This document shows, one piece after another, positions 50,257 to 61,725 of a stretch of 64,000 nucleotides of DNA. Position numbers and translations under genes: made by a program. The DNA comes from Callorhinus ursinus (Eukaryota; Chordata; Mammalia; Carnivora; Otariidae). How positions within the stretch are numbered: position 1 is the first letter of the stretch; every line of letters starts with the position of its first letter. The DNA is taken from assembly GCF_003265705.1 (NCBI RefSeq), contig NW_020312968.1, forward strand, positions 8,956,593 to 9,020,592. The letters are read 5' to 3'. The notes below the pieces were generated by a model that was not told the DNA's origin, searched no databases, and saw nothing but the letters and a program-made list of their open reading frames with translations.

Positions 50257-50346
50257 CCAGCAGGTGGCGCTGCAGCAGGCCCGTCGGACTGGTGGGTGGG
50301 CTGTCCGAGGCGCACCTGCCGGCGGGAGGGAACTACCAGGGGGCGC
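50257..50346 (+). promoter_or_regulatory. Two CTCF-like motifs in the same orientation
   Basis: CCAGCAGGTGGCGC (50257-50270) fits the CTCF core CCASYAGRKGGCRS at every position. CTACCAGGGGGCGC (50333-50346) differs from it at one position. The spacing is 76 nt start to start, and both point the same way. Binding is inferred from motif only. Confidence 0.6.
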
Positions 50347-51539
50347 ATGGGTCTCAGAACATGGTCACGTTTTCTTCCCTCGTGCTTTCCTTCACTTGCC
50401 TTCGTATCATCCGTGGAAGGTCAAAACAGAGAAGTGAGAGTCAGGGAATTAGCAAAGGCTCTTTTTTATTCAGAATTGTCTTTGACTCTCCTTCCTCTTC
50501 CTCTCCACAGCCATTCAACCTCCAAAGGGCCGTCAATGCTGAAAAATCTCGCAGTCTCCCACCTTCTCCCTATTAGAGCCCAGCGCTGGGCCTTCGTTAT
50601 GTCTGATCTGTAAGGTTACAACCACTTGCTGGGGGTTTTCCTCTCCTACGTATTTATTTTCCTCGTTTCCAAGTCCCCCATGGGGCCGCCAGAGTCACCA
50701 TGTGAGGACACGGCCGCAGGCACCCCCCCCCCCCCGCCTCCGCTGACTGGGAGCTTTGAACACCTGCCAACCACGGAAGCATCCACCCTCTTCAGCCGGG
50801 ACCCAGACTCTTCCCGAAGCCTCGCTTGGGTCCTGATTCGCACTTGAAACACCCTCCTCAGCTTCTGGCCGGTGCCTGAGAACACCCTGTGCTTCCTCTG
50901 CCCTGGGCTCTGCCCACAGAGAGTTCTTCCCCTCCTCCCCTGGACCTGCACTTCACCGAATTCCCCTGCTTCCTGAAACCGCAGCTCAAATGCATCCCTG
51001 GTGTTTAGTGCTGACCAATGTCCTGTGCTCCTCCTCCCTGCACCCCGCCAGCCTGCCCTGGCCTCCAGGAGTGCCAATCTTACAGAGAAATAGCACCAAC
51101 GGCAGACAAATAGAAGCTGAGCGGCCACAGGGCACAGAAGGGGCCAAGGTGTATCAGAGAGAAATGGAGTAAAACGAGCAAAGAAGGGAATACGAAGCCT
51201 GCTTTTTTGGCTGAAGCAGAGCTCACAGCAAACCGGAAATTATCTTTATTAGCATATGTTGAGGTTCAGGTGGCAGCTCAGGTTATAGTTGCTGCTGCTC
51301 CTTTCCCTTCCTTAACCCAGCCAGTCCGGGCAGACTCCAGAGAGCCTTCCTCCGCTTACAGACGGGAGCAACATACACCATTCAAGTGAACCTCGAGAAG
51401 CATGTAAGCTAGGGTGCATCATGCCCTGACTTCCATAAAACACCTTGCCTTTAGGATTGGTTCAGTTCCCTCTGGCAACAGATTTTAGAAGAAGATTCCC
51501 AATTCACATTCAGATACAGTGAGGACAAAACCCACTTAC

Positions 51540-51624
51540 CAATACAGTAGCCAGTTGTCACCTTGATTTCAAAGAGTGCGATGCTGGCCGTGTTTCCCTG
51601 TCCAAGCACACCTTCTATTAAAAT
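51540..51624 (-). CDS. MAMDC2: MAMDC2 exon 4: end of MAM domain 1
   Basis: This 85-nt exon enters in phase 0 and leaves in phase 1 (28 codons plus G). It starts ILIEGVLGQGNTASIALFEI and ends with GYCI. It supplies the last cysteine of MAM1 and the final beta strands of the fold. The exon is too short to stand out as an open frame; it was placed by reading the family sequence between exons 3 and 5 and confirming CAG and GTAAGT at its edges. The MAM1 segment carries IALFEIK where the third exons of MAM2 and MAM3 have VALDDI. A long TG repeat (CA in the transcript) lies about 180 nt upstream of its acceptor. Confidence 0.93.
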
Positions 51625-51803
51625 CTGCATGACACAGGAGAAAGAAGGGAGTCAGGCTTCCCTAACTCCAAGGAAACACCGTGCTTCCCTGGATCAGAAT
51701 TTCACAGACTAGTCGGGAGCTGTTCAGCAATTCAAAGCAAGGCGAGATTGCTTGTCTCAGCTAATTGCTACTGGATACCAATCTCACTACGGGCTCGAAG
51801 AGA

Positions 51804-51846
<43 letters not shown>

Positions 51847-53087
51847 TGTGTGTACAAGGTGAGAAATGGGTCCAGTAAAAGCTTGGGGCCACTGTCTTCA
51901 AGTGCTATTCCAACCACCCCCTTCTCTAGCGCCTGTGGTGGCACCGGTTGGCTGTGGATGGGGAGGGTGGCTGGTGCCCGTGGGGAAATGCATTCTGAGA
52001 GCGGTCAGGGACTCAGGGCAGAGGCCTCAGCAGGAAAAACCCTTGGAGGAGGAGGGGGGAAGCACAATCTGACTTAGCGTTGGGAGACTCCACATGAGAT
52101 GGAAGAGGCTCGTAAATCAACCTGTAGTTTCTGTATTGTTGAACAAATTTGGAAAATTTTACATAAAGAACCGAGGGGAGCATGACAATTTACACGGCTG
52201 ATTTCAAGCTCTGCTGTGGTTCATCTTTGCTCCTGTTTCTGGAATTATTTGCTTCTCTTTATGTGACTTCAGCCCAGTCTTTGGCAACTATGCTGGGAGA
52301 TTTAGGATGTGCTCTACTACTGGGCAGACAGTATGAACCAGAGAGCTCGGACCTCAGTGCTCCTTCCCTCAGCCCTCCCTCCTGCCTGATGGGATGGGGA
52401 GAGGAGTAGACAGCATTTCAGCACTTTTTGAGGGAGACAAATGGGATAGGGAATTAGGAATGGAGAACGTGTTCGTGAAGGCCCCATCCTTTCCTCCACG
52501 ACACAGTCTCACTACATGTCACGCTTTGTGTCTCCTTCCCTGCTCCAAACAACATCCAGCTTTATGTTACAATGTCGACCTTCCTCTTCCAACACTTCTG
52601 ATGCAACAACCTCCAACTTTGAAAAGGACTCAGAACATATCCTTTATGTATCTTTCCCTCTTCAAAGTAGCTCCACTTTTCCTTTAATGATAGTGAATGT
52701 TTTGTTCAATATTTGTAGCAAACAGATCATTAGGGAGATACTATACACAACTGAGAAAGAGGAAACAAAATGATTAGAAATGAGAATGTTCCCTAAAGCC
52801 CATTAGAAAATAAATTTCCATCAAAGAGGTTGGTTTAGGCTCCATTTAGATTCTCACAGAAGTCCCATTTAAATAGACGAGAAAGAAATCCGGGAAGAAG
52901 CTCTTCTAAAGAATAAACACAATATTAACTTACTAATTATTAATTACGACTATTCTTCTGGGACACATCTCTTATAAAGCAGCACATCCTAACACAGGAG
53001 ATCAGTAACTTTAGTGGCAGAAATTTTCATACGATCTCAGAGTCGCATAATGCTATATGATAAGTCAGGCGCCTACAGTTTACCTAC
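51625..53087. other. Intron 3
   Basis: This 1.5-kb intron carries the TG microsatellite at 51805-51853. The rest appears unique and contains no repeat I can name. Confidence 0.75.
51805..51853. repeat. TG/CA microsatellite near exon 4
   Basis: Nineteen uninterrupted TG units (51805-51842), then an interrupted TGT-rich end. In the transcript it reads as CA and lies about 180 nt upstream of the exon 4 acceptor. Confidence 0.95.
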
Positions 53088-53356
53088 CTTGAATTTCTTG
53101 GAACTGTTTTGTAAATCCAAGCTGGCTATGAGCCAGCTGTCTGAAGGTTCCTTAGCAGACCAAAGCAAGCGATCAAAACTTTCATCTTCAAATCTCACAT
53201 AGAGGTTCAGCCGGCTGGTGTCTGATGACCCTGGAGACGTGGTTATCTGGTAGACCAGTCGGAGACAGCTCCATTCCTCAGCCTGTAGGTCAGAACTTAG
53301 CAGCACAGCTTTTTCCCCCTGCTTGGCAAAGGAGGTGTCCACATAAATGTAGTGGC
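53088..53356 (-). CDS. MAMDC2: MAMDC2 exon 3: core of MAM domain 1
   Basis: This 269-nt exon enters in phase 1 (its first two bases, GC, complete a Gly codon) and ends in phase 0 after 89 codons. It starts with residues HYIYVDTSFAKQGEKAVLL and ends with NSSKKFK. The aromatic-rich start, the SCLRLVYQ cysteine segment and the WLIASLDL strand are typical of the middle of a MAM domain. NSS near the end is a potential N-glycosylation site. The acceptor is preceded by a short pyrimidine tract ending in CAG. The donor is GTAGGT directly followed by a second GT four bases on (GTAAAC). Use of the second donor would shift the frame. Exons 6 and 9 are homologous in position and phase. The preceding exon, which should carry the first two MAM1 cysteines, was not found up to 64000. 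Confidence 0.93.
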
Positions 53357-55231
53357 CTGGAAAGAGAAAGGAGCACCGGGAAAGGATCAACCTGCTGTTC
53401 ACCACTCAGGGAAATACACAACTGTGGTCCAGTGAAGCTAAGGGCAGATACAGCCTGCTGATGCATTTCAATGGCCTACCGAATGTTGCCTAAACACGGG
53501 ATCTCTGCCTTCTTGTGAAAAATGAGAAGGTCCCACAACACTGAGACCATGGTCACATGACACACGACTACAACAGGCTAGAGCTACGTGGGGCTGCCTC
53601 TTCAGAAGGTGGCATGGGCACTCCCCACTACTCCCTATTGCCCCCTGACACTGAAGCCAAGTGTCTGTTGCCTATTATCATTTCATACCAGGCCCATTTA
53701 GCATGCTGCATTCATCTTCCTGGCCCCGATATGCATGAGCGTTTGAGAACTTCAGAACCCAGAGGAGCAGCATGCCTCTCCTGGAGTCAGAATACCTTGG
53801 TGGACTCAACCTTCTCTTTCCACAGCTCCGCTCATGCCCATGGGATTTGATCTGCATCCAGTTTGCATCATTATAGTAGACTGAATTTATTTGGTTGCCT
53901 CAGATCTTGGGACCTAGGCAGACGAAGTTCACTGTCAGCTGATTTTTAAAATTAGGAATAAGACTCTCCTCCTCTAGACTCTTCCACAACGAAATCTCAT
54001 AGTTTTGATAACTAAATGGAAAAGCATATGCAAACTTGGAGGACAGGGCACTCACCACTTCTTATCCCCCACCCCCTCCTCCATTCCTTGCCCTCTGTTT
54101 GCTCCTCTCCCCTTCCCCTATCTTCCTGACGCTGATACGTGGTGCTCTGCTGGCTACACCAGGATATAAAACAAAGCTGCTATGAAGAACAGAACAAAAC
54201 AGACTGGAAGCAAGAACTGTAACCTGAGCCTTCGGAATCTGACTCCGGTCAGTAGCTTCCTATAGCAGTCCCGATCTGCCTACGTGTCCTGGAGACCCAC
54301 TGCCTGTGGGACCTGCACTCTCACGCACGCTCAGAGGTTCCCACATTCGTGGCCAGCATCTCACCGGCTGCATTCCATCCTGGGACCACCTCCCCACTCC
54401 TTGCATTTTAGGCTCCCCAACACCGAACTCTTGCTAGAAAGGCTCTGAAATTCCTCCTTGCTTTGCTTGATCTTCTTCAGCCCCTCCTCCCATGCTCATC
54501 ACCCCAAACGCCAACCCCAGCCAGGCCCCTGGGCTTTGTGGTGAGTCCTGACGGGCCAGAGGAGCCTCAGCTGATGGCCAGCCTCACAGTTAGGGCGCTG
54601 TCTTCAGGGAGCCTCGCTGGCCTGCCAAGGGTTTCAAGATCAACATCTGTCTCCAGTGGGTAGTCTTTCAACATAGCGACCACCTACCCAGTACAAATAG
54701 CAACTGCTTCTAGATGCCAACCCAGGCACCCCTGTGGGGAAATCTGGCCCTTGCTCTCACTGCCACGATCACCATCATTCCCTACACAGAGTGAACTCTC
54801 ACTATGAAGCAGGTGCTGTTCTAAGTGCTTCACATGCATTTCCTAGCTGTGGGGCCTCCTGGGTTTGGAAGCACTAGGCCGGGGCTCTTGAGGACAACTC
54901 TTTTTTAAACAGAAAGGGCAGCTTCTCTGTGACATGAGGGAATATATAAGTGCCATCCTCATTTCCTGCTTTCTTCTACTGTCCCCATAAAGGGACTCGA
55001 AGCAGGCTGGTAGTGGGGTGGGCATGGTGACAAGGGGAGCTCCTGAGAGTATTTCAAACCTTTTCTGAAGAAGTAGAGAGTTGGCACATGGGGCAAGCAG
55101 AGGAAATAAACAACTCCTCGCTGTGTCCGCTGGAGTTTCCCATCCTGGGCCAACCCTGCTGCCCTGCAGGCTCAATTCTCCCCCTCCCTACTGCCTTTCC
55201 CACTTCTGGAAGGAAACAACTCACAGAAGTG

Positions 55232-55400
55232 GCTCTCAAACTTGAGCCCAGAGTCACCTGGGGGCCCTGCGCAAACAGATTGCTGAGCCCACCCTTGAGC
55301 TGCCCCACGTAGGTCTGGGGTGATGCTGCAATTCTAACGGATTGCATTTCTGAGAAGTTCCAGGGGATGCTGCTGCTGCTGGTCTGGGGACATTTGAGAA
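55232..55400 (+). repeat. MER20-like DNA transposon fossil (hAT-Charlie)
   Basis: CTCTCAAACTTGAGC, GAGTCACCTGGGGGCC, GTAGGTCTGGGGTGATGC and GATGCTGCTGCTGCTGGTC follow the remembered MER20 consensus. Confidence 0.7.
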
Positions 55401-55451
55401 GCAAAGATTTACAATATCTGCCAGAGAAATAGGACTCATTATTTAGACACC

Positions 55452-55637
55452 TTTAAAAAAAAAGAATTATTTATTTATTTGGGGGGGAGGGGCAGAGGAA
55501 GAGAGAGAGAGAATCTCAAGCTGACTTCTGCTGAGTGTGCAGCCCAACGCAAGGCTCGATCCCACGACCCTGAGATCATGACCTGAGCCGAAATCAAGAG
55601 CTGGATGCTTAGCGGACCGAGCCACCCAGGAGCCCCC
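55452..55637 (-). repeat. SINEC element
   Basis: Antisense SINE with ATTATTTATTTATTTGGGG, GCTCGATCCCACGACCC and a GCCACCCAGGAGCCCCC head. GACACCTTT / GACACCTAT flank it. Confidence 0.9.
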
Positions 55638-55824
55638 TTTTGACACCTATCTATCAAAGAAAGGACTGGGTACTGTAGCATGTAGAGGAGGTCAGGAGAC
55701 AGTTTCACTTGGAGGTAAAACTCAAAGTTAAGTAAATGTGTGCAGCTGCAGGCGCAGAGAGTCCATCTACTGGTGATTATCTTGATTTTTCAGTGACTGC
55801 CATAAAAAAAAAAAAAAATCTCTC

Positions 55825-56165
55825 TTGGAGCTAGAGTATTATGCTAAGTGAAATAAATCAACCAGAGAAAGACAAACATATATGAATGCACACTCCTATG
55901 TGGAATTTAAGAAACAAAACAAATGAGCAAAGGGGGGAAAAAAAGAGCAAGAGGCAAACCAAGAAACAGACTCTTAATAAAGAACAAACTGAGGGTTACC
56001 AGAGGGGAGGTGGCTGGGGGAATGGGGGAGAGAGGTGATGGGGATGATGGAGGACACTTGCTGTAATGAGCCCCAGGTGATGTACAGAAGTGTTGAATCA
56101 CTATATTGTATACCTGAAACAAATATTACACTAGGTTAACTACCTGGAATTTAAATAAAAACTTA
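55825..56165 (+). repeat. L1 3' UTR, 5'-truncated
   Basis: TATGCTAAGTGAAATAAATC, ACAAACTGAGGGTTACCAGA and TTGTATACCTGAAACAAATA are in L1 3' UTR order. AAATCTCTC occurs on both sides (about 55816 and 56170) as the duplication. Confidence 0.8.
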
Positions 56166-57059
56166 AAAAAAATCTCTCCTGATATAATCTCTCACTATAT
56201 CAGATTTTATTATAAGCCTGTGCTAATGCTCTCATATTAAGAACACTTGAGAGCACATACTATAAAAATATATTATTTAAAATATCTTGATAGTATACAG
56301 TATGAAAGTTGGTGCTATTTATTGAGAGATCTTGCTATCTCAGCCATAAGTGTTGGCTATTTCAAAATATTGGGATTTTGCATGTAAACTAGAGACCTCA
56401 AATTTCTTTTCAGGCCATGCTGTGTAAGTGTGCCTATTAATCCGCATTACAACCCACCCAGATTTATCGACCTGATTTTGCAGTCACAGCAGAATAATGA
56501 ATTTTTCCAGATCAGAGAATGAGCTCAAATGTTGCCCACCTCTACTAACATTGCCAAGCTCAAGACAGATATTCTTAATTAATTTCTACTTTTTTTTTTC
56601 TGCCTTGCCTGGATATAGCCTCAGAATTCTTCTAAACAGTGTTCCATGTAGCCACTTACCAATCAGTCTGAGTTAGTACTGGAGTTGATATTTGCTTTAT
56701 CCTTGTTTGTGGCTTCAGTGTCATAAAGAATTAACTTGAACTAGTTGTCCTGTTAGAGTTAAACTGAACTAGAAGGAACATGGTAAATTTTGAAGAAGTT
56801 TTAGAAAATGAAGAAAGAATGAGGAAGATATTGATATCAGGGACGGTGCCCTTCCCTGGACTCTCACTAATAAAATTGCTATTCTAGAACAAATTGATAC
56901 TGTTTTTGGTGAGTTGTTTCTTCTTACTTTATTAAAAAGAATCATTTTACTCCTGAGTTAATGGGGTCTTCTTTGTGTGGGAAATATTTCATTTATTCTA
57001 CACTCAATCTTAGCCAAAGGGCCAGGAAGTGATATATTTCATTCATTCTATCTGGATTG

Positions 57060-58500
57060 ACATCTGGAAGTTAATCTTGAACATAATTTACACACAATAA
57101 AATTCACCCTTTTAATACAATTCAGTGGTTTTTACTATACTCACAAAGTTCTGCAACCATCACTGCTATTTCCAGAATCTTTTCATCACCCAAAAAAGAA
57201 ATCCCATACCCATTTGTCCCACCTGCTAGCCTCTGGGAACCACAGAGTTAGTTTCTGTTCATTTGCCTTTTCTGGAAATTTCAAATGAACGGAATCATAT
57301 AACACGTGGCCTTTTGTGACTGGCTTCTGTCACTTAGCAGCATGTTTTCAAAGTTCACCACACTGTAGCATGTATTAAAATTTCGTTCTTTTATGAGGCT
57401 GAATAATACTCCATTTTATGGATATACTGCTATTTAATCACTCATCAGTTGATGGACATGTGGGTTTTTTTCTACCTGTTGGCTATTATGAATAATGCCA
57501 CTATGAACATTTGTGTACAAGTTTTTATGTAACACAAGTTTCAATTCTCCTAGGTATACATGGGGGAGTAGAACTACTAGGTCAATGATAATTCTATGTT
57601 TAACTTTGTGAGGAACTGCCAAAATTTTTTAAAATGGCAACACCATTGACATGTCCACTAGGGATGTATGAGAGTTCCAACTTCTCCACATGTTCACCAA
57701 CGTTTTTCACTGTCCATCTTTTGTTATTACAGCCATCCTAGTAGATGTGAAGTGGTATTTAATTGTGCTTTTGATTTGCATTTCTCTAATAATGAATGAC
57801 GGACGTAGTGCATTCTTTCGTGTGCTTATTGGCCATTTGCATGTTATCTGTTTGTTTGTTTGTTTGTTTGTTTAGAGCGGTGGGGGTGGGGGAGGGAGAG
57901 AGAATCTTAAGCAGGTTGCATGCCCAGCACGGAGCCTGATACAGGGGGCTCAATCTTGCAACCCTGAAATTATGACCTGAGCTGAAATCATAAGGTGGAT
58001 GCTTAACCAACTGAGCCACCCAGACATCCCAGCATATCATCTTTGAAGAAATGTCTGTTCATGTTCTTCGCTCATTTAAAAAACTGGGTTACTTCTTTTT
58101 CTATTGTTGAATTATAAGAGATTATATATTCTAGATCTTATCAGATACATGTTTTGCAAGTATTTTTCTCCCCATTCTGTGGGTTGTCTTTTCACTTTCT
58201 TGATGGTATCTTTTGAAGAACAAAAGTGTTTAATTTTGATAAAGTCCAATTTCCTATTTTTGCTTTGGTTGTGTGTGCTTTTGATGTCACAGCCAAGAAA
58301 CCATTGTGTAATTTAAGGTCATAAAGGTTTACATCTATGTTTTCTTCTAAGAGTTTTATAGTTTTAGCTATTACATTTAGAACTTTGATCTATTTTGAGT
58401 TCATATTCGTCCATTAAATTGTTCTGGCATCTTTGTTGAAAATCAATTGAGCATAGGTACAAGGATTTATTTCTGAACTCTCAATTCTATTGCACTGATT
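57060..58500 (-). repeat. Old L1, antisense, 1.4 kb, split by a SINE
   Basis: Long reversed L1M segment: CATCAGTTGATGGACATGTG (57444), TTGGCTATTATGAATAATGC, CATTCTGTGGGTTGTCTTTT (58173) and GAAAATCAATTGAGCAT. The SINE at 57868-58030 interrupts it. Short frames inside are eroded. Confidence 0.88.
57868..58030 (-). repeat. SINEC element inside the L1
   Basis: Antisense SINE whose tail side includes a GTTT repeat (57850-57873). CATGTTATCT before and CATATCATCT after it are the probable target copies within L1 sequence. Confidence 0.85.
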
Positions 58501-60499
58501 TATGTAATAAATAAATACTCCCAATGTTGCGAGTCTTTGAGTAATTTCAAGCTCTTAAAAAGTTGATTTTCACAACTGTTGACTGTTTTCATGGCTTTTA
58601 TGGGGACAGGATTTTCTGAAGTCCTCATTGCACCATCCTTGCTAACATCATTCCCTTTCTTATCTTTTTTAACCAATAAGAAAAGAAAACAATGTTCTGG
58701 AGATGTTAAAGTAAACACAAACAAATAAGAAAAAGGCAAAGAATGGCAAAGATCACATGCAGATTGGGATGTTGACTGAAGCATCAGGCCAAGGGTCTGG
58801 GGAGAGATTTATCGGCCACTGTGTTGGAGTCATGATGACAGTAGGGGAGCGAAGGACACTCTTCAAATACTGCTGCTTAGGCAATTTAAACTGATTTATA
58901 AGACATTTATTAGAAATGATAAAATCTTTACGATGGGTCAGAAAAGGGCCATAAACCTCCAAATAGATTTTTTTTTTAAAGTCAGCAATGAAAACCAATA
59001 ATTAAACCACCCTGCCAAAAAGGTCAGGTTCCATGAACCTCAGGGTCTGAATGTCTTCTAGTCACATGCACGCATCAGAAAACAACAGAAAAGTCTGTTC
59101 TGTTTCAGTGATGGCAGACATAAAGAACAGAGTTCTGAGATCATTCAATTGCTAAACATATCTGTACAGCTAGAGCTCAACGTATTAATGACTTCTAATA
59201 GCCGGTGCACAGTGTGCTGGGTCTTAAATCCCAGGCCATCACTATGGCAGTAAAGGCCAGGACATGAAATCATGGGGGGCTTCTTGGTATCCCTGCAATT
59301 CTGTTTGCTGATGCATGTATTGTCCTTCAGGTGTGATGGTCATGCCAGGGTGACTGCATGGTGCAGCTGACCTGACCCAAGATTTATAAATCATAACCTT
59401 TGTTTAAAGTTTTATCATGCATAGGCTTACTCTGTCATCAGTTTCTTTATCTGCAAAATGGGAATAACAAAACAGTGGAGTCCTATTACATATACATTCA
59501 ATATTTGGGAAAGCTCTTGACGTACTCAGACAAAAAAACCAAACAACCAACCAACCAACTACAAATGACCCAACCACTGTAACATATACATACACACATG
59601 AAATGAGTTCATACAAATAGCCACTACATAAAATCTATTTATATATTTCAACACGAAAAGGAAATCAGCTCTGTTTTACATAGAAATAATATAATATATA
59701 GAAAACCACGCACACTGTACTCTACAATTTAAGGAAGTTTCAAGGGCAGTTTTGATGGTATCTGATTTTCACCTTTTGTGCCGACTTAACACAAATTCAA
59801 GCTCAAATGAGATGTGACTTCCCATCTATAGTCACTGTAAGAACCCGATGAAATGATGTCTATAAAAATGCTCTGTACACTGTAATGTTAATTGTTAGTT
59901 ATTTCTCTTATCATCGGGGTGGGGGGGTCCTTTAGTGGTTCCAGAGATAATAAGAAATCTATATTGCCTCCGTTTTGTCCAGTGTGGTTCAGAGACAAAA
60001 TGTGTTCAAGTAGCAGACCAGCAGCACCTTTTTAATGCTGGTAGTGACAACAGTCTTCCCTCCATTCACCTTACTTGACCCTTCCATGTTGACGTCTGCA
60101 CCTCTGTGCTCTTCAGCGCTGGGCCCCTCCTGGCTGCCCATCCTCAGCAGCTCCCGTCCTCACAGCTAAGCCACCCCGGGCTCTCACCCAGGATTACTCA
60201 CCATCCAAAGTGGAGTTCACATTTACTCCTGGTATGATCCTGGGCGAAACCTCGTGACCCAGGTCTGATAATGACGCCTACGTCTCTATTTTGTTAGCTC
60301 TTAGGACGACGCATGTCTAACACAAGGACATGGCCTTCTTTTTGGCAGCTTCCTTCCTGGGGCTGAAGTCCAGCCCCTGAACTCAGGCAATGACCTTCTC
60401 ACCAGATTTCCCGAATGCCTTACTACCTGCCTCCCTGGATGGGGTCCCGCCTGTAGAAGTCCATGGCAGAGTGGGTATGCAGTTATTTCTCCAGTCCAA

Positions 60500-60710
60500 C
60501 ACTGGTTCAAATCCCAATCACACCACTTACAAATCATGGCACTCTGAGCCAGTTACTTATACTACCTGACACTAGCTTCCTTCATTGGTGAAATGAGGAT
60601 GCTAAAACACTGACTTTGCAGAGTTTCAAAGAAGATTAAATAAGGCAACATAAGTAAAGCTCTTAGTACCGTGCCCAAGGGCTTGTGGTCAACTCTTAAT
60701 AAATGTTAGT
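60500..60710 (+). repeat. MIR
   Basis: GTTCAAATCCCAATCACACC, GAGCCAGTTACTTATACTAC and TGGTGAAATGAGGATGC match MIR; it ends with AATAAATGTTAGTTCTTATT. Confidence 0.75.
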
Positions 60711-61589
60711 TCTTATTTTTCCCGATATCCGATCAGCATACTCCCCCTAATGGCTAACCCATCTCATCATCCCACGGTGGACCTCACTAATACCACTGGT
60801 TCTACCTGCTGCCCATCGTTCCGCCTGTCTGACACCAACTCCCGCTGTTGCACGGGAGATCCATCTGCAGCTGTATACATTCCTCCTCGTGCCTGCTCCA
60901 CGGCTGTGGGCACACCTCAGCCCCTCCCAGTCTGTCCCATTCCACGGTCCAGCTGCGTTCTCTGCTATGACAATCATCTCCCAGATCTACCAGCTGATCG
61001 AAGCACTCCAGACAATAATGCATGCAAAGAACCTAGCAGACGTTCATAAGGGTTTTTGCCTATTGTGGGGAGAGGAAGCCTCCACGGAACTGCATCTTCA
61101 ATTGTGTATAAGCCATCAGCTTACATTTGGAAGGAGTCTTGCTTTCTTTGCACATCAAAGACTTTCAAAAAATTAAAAAATCAAATGTATACAAAATGCA
61201 GCAGGCATAGAGGTTCTCAAAAACTGTTGACTATGTTGCTGGAAAATAAATAGCATAGCATTTCTCAAATGTAAAAAACTGTATTAAATATTTGGGATTG
61301 TGAATATCTGCTTTGTTCCTCAATCAGACTCACAATAATAAATAAATCTACTGATTACTTCTGGCAGAAGAATGTTCTGTTCTGAAAATATCTAAGAAAA
61401 ATCACAAATTTCTATGGTTTGCATCAAGTGTTCTCAGCTTCTGTTTCTAGATTTACCAGTATCTTCTGTGGTTTACTAAATCAATTTATGAATATATATG
61501 GATAAAAAACAAAGATCCAAAGGGAACTGACATTTGTTGTGTTGCAGGCACTGGATTCTTGACCTGTGTTCTTCCCTCTCAATCCTGAC

Positions 61590-61725
61590 AGATGATCCCA
61601 TCAGGCAGAATTTCCACTTCACAAGGGAGGAAACAGAGATACAAGAAGGTTAATGCAGTAGTCCATGGTCACAGCTAGTCAACCAAGGTTGGGCTCCAAG
61701 TCCATGCTTTGCCCCCTGCTCCACG
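61590..61725 (-). repeat. MIR
   Basis: CACAAGGGAGGAAACAGAGA and CATGGTCACAGCTAGTCAAC match reversed MIR. Confidence 0.7.

Larger units (their letters stand above)
48584..51539. other. Intron 4
   Basis: This 3-kb intron is GC-richer than its neighbours and free of SINEC copies. It has two MIR-like pieces (49860-50000 and 50110-50235), two CTCF-like motifs (50257-50346), and homopolymer C runs near 49577 and 50725. Several overlapping frames between 50250 and 51130 follow from high GC content, not from codons I can attribute to a gene. Confidence 0.75.
1..53356 (-). other. MAMDC2: MAMDC2 gene body, internal part (exons 3 to 11 and introns)
   Basis: Nine exons on the minus strand join into one uninterrupted frame of 1500 nt (500 codons). 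The translation matches MAMDC2, a secreted protein of about 686 residues in human with a signal peptide, four MAM domains and a short acidic tail. It is an extracellular matrix or cell-surface proteoglycan, and MAM domains mediate adhesion and homo-association. All nine splice pairs are AG/GT and the phases agree. The window lacks the start codon, signal peptide, first part of MAM1, most of MAM4 and the 3' end. The transcript runs from high to low coordinates, so those parts should lie above 64000 and below 1. No stop codon or frameshift interrupts the joined frame, so the gene looks functional. Identity comes from remembered family sequence, not a search. Confidence 0.93.
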
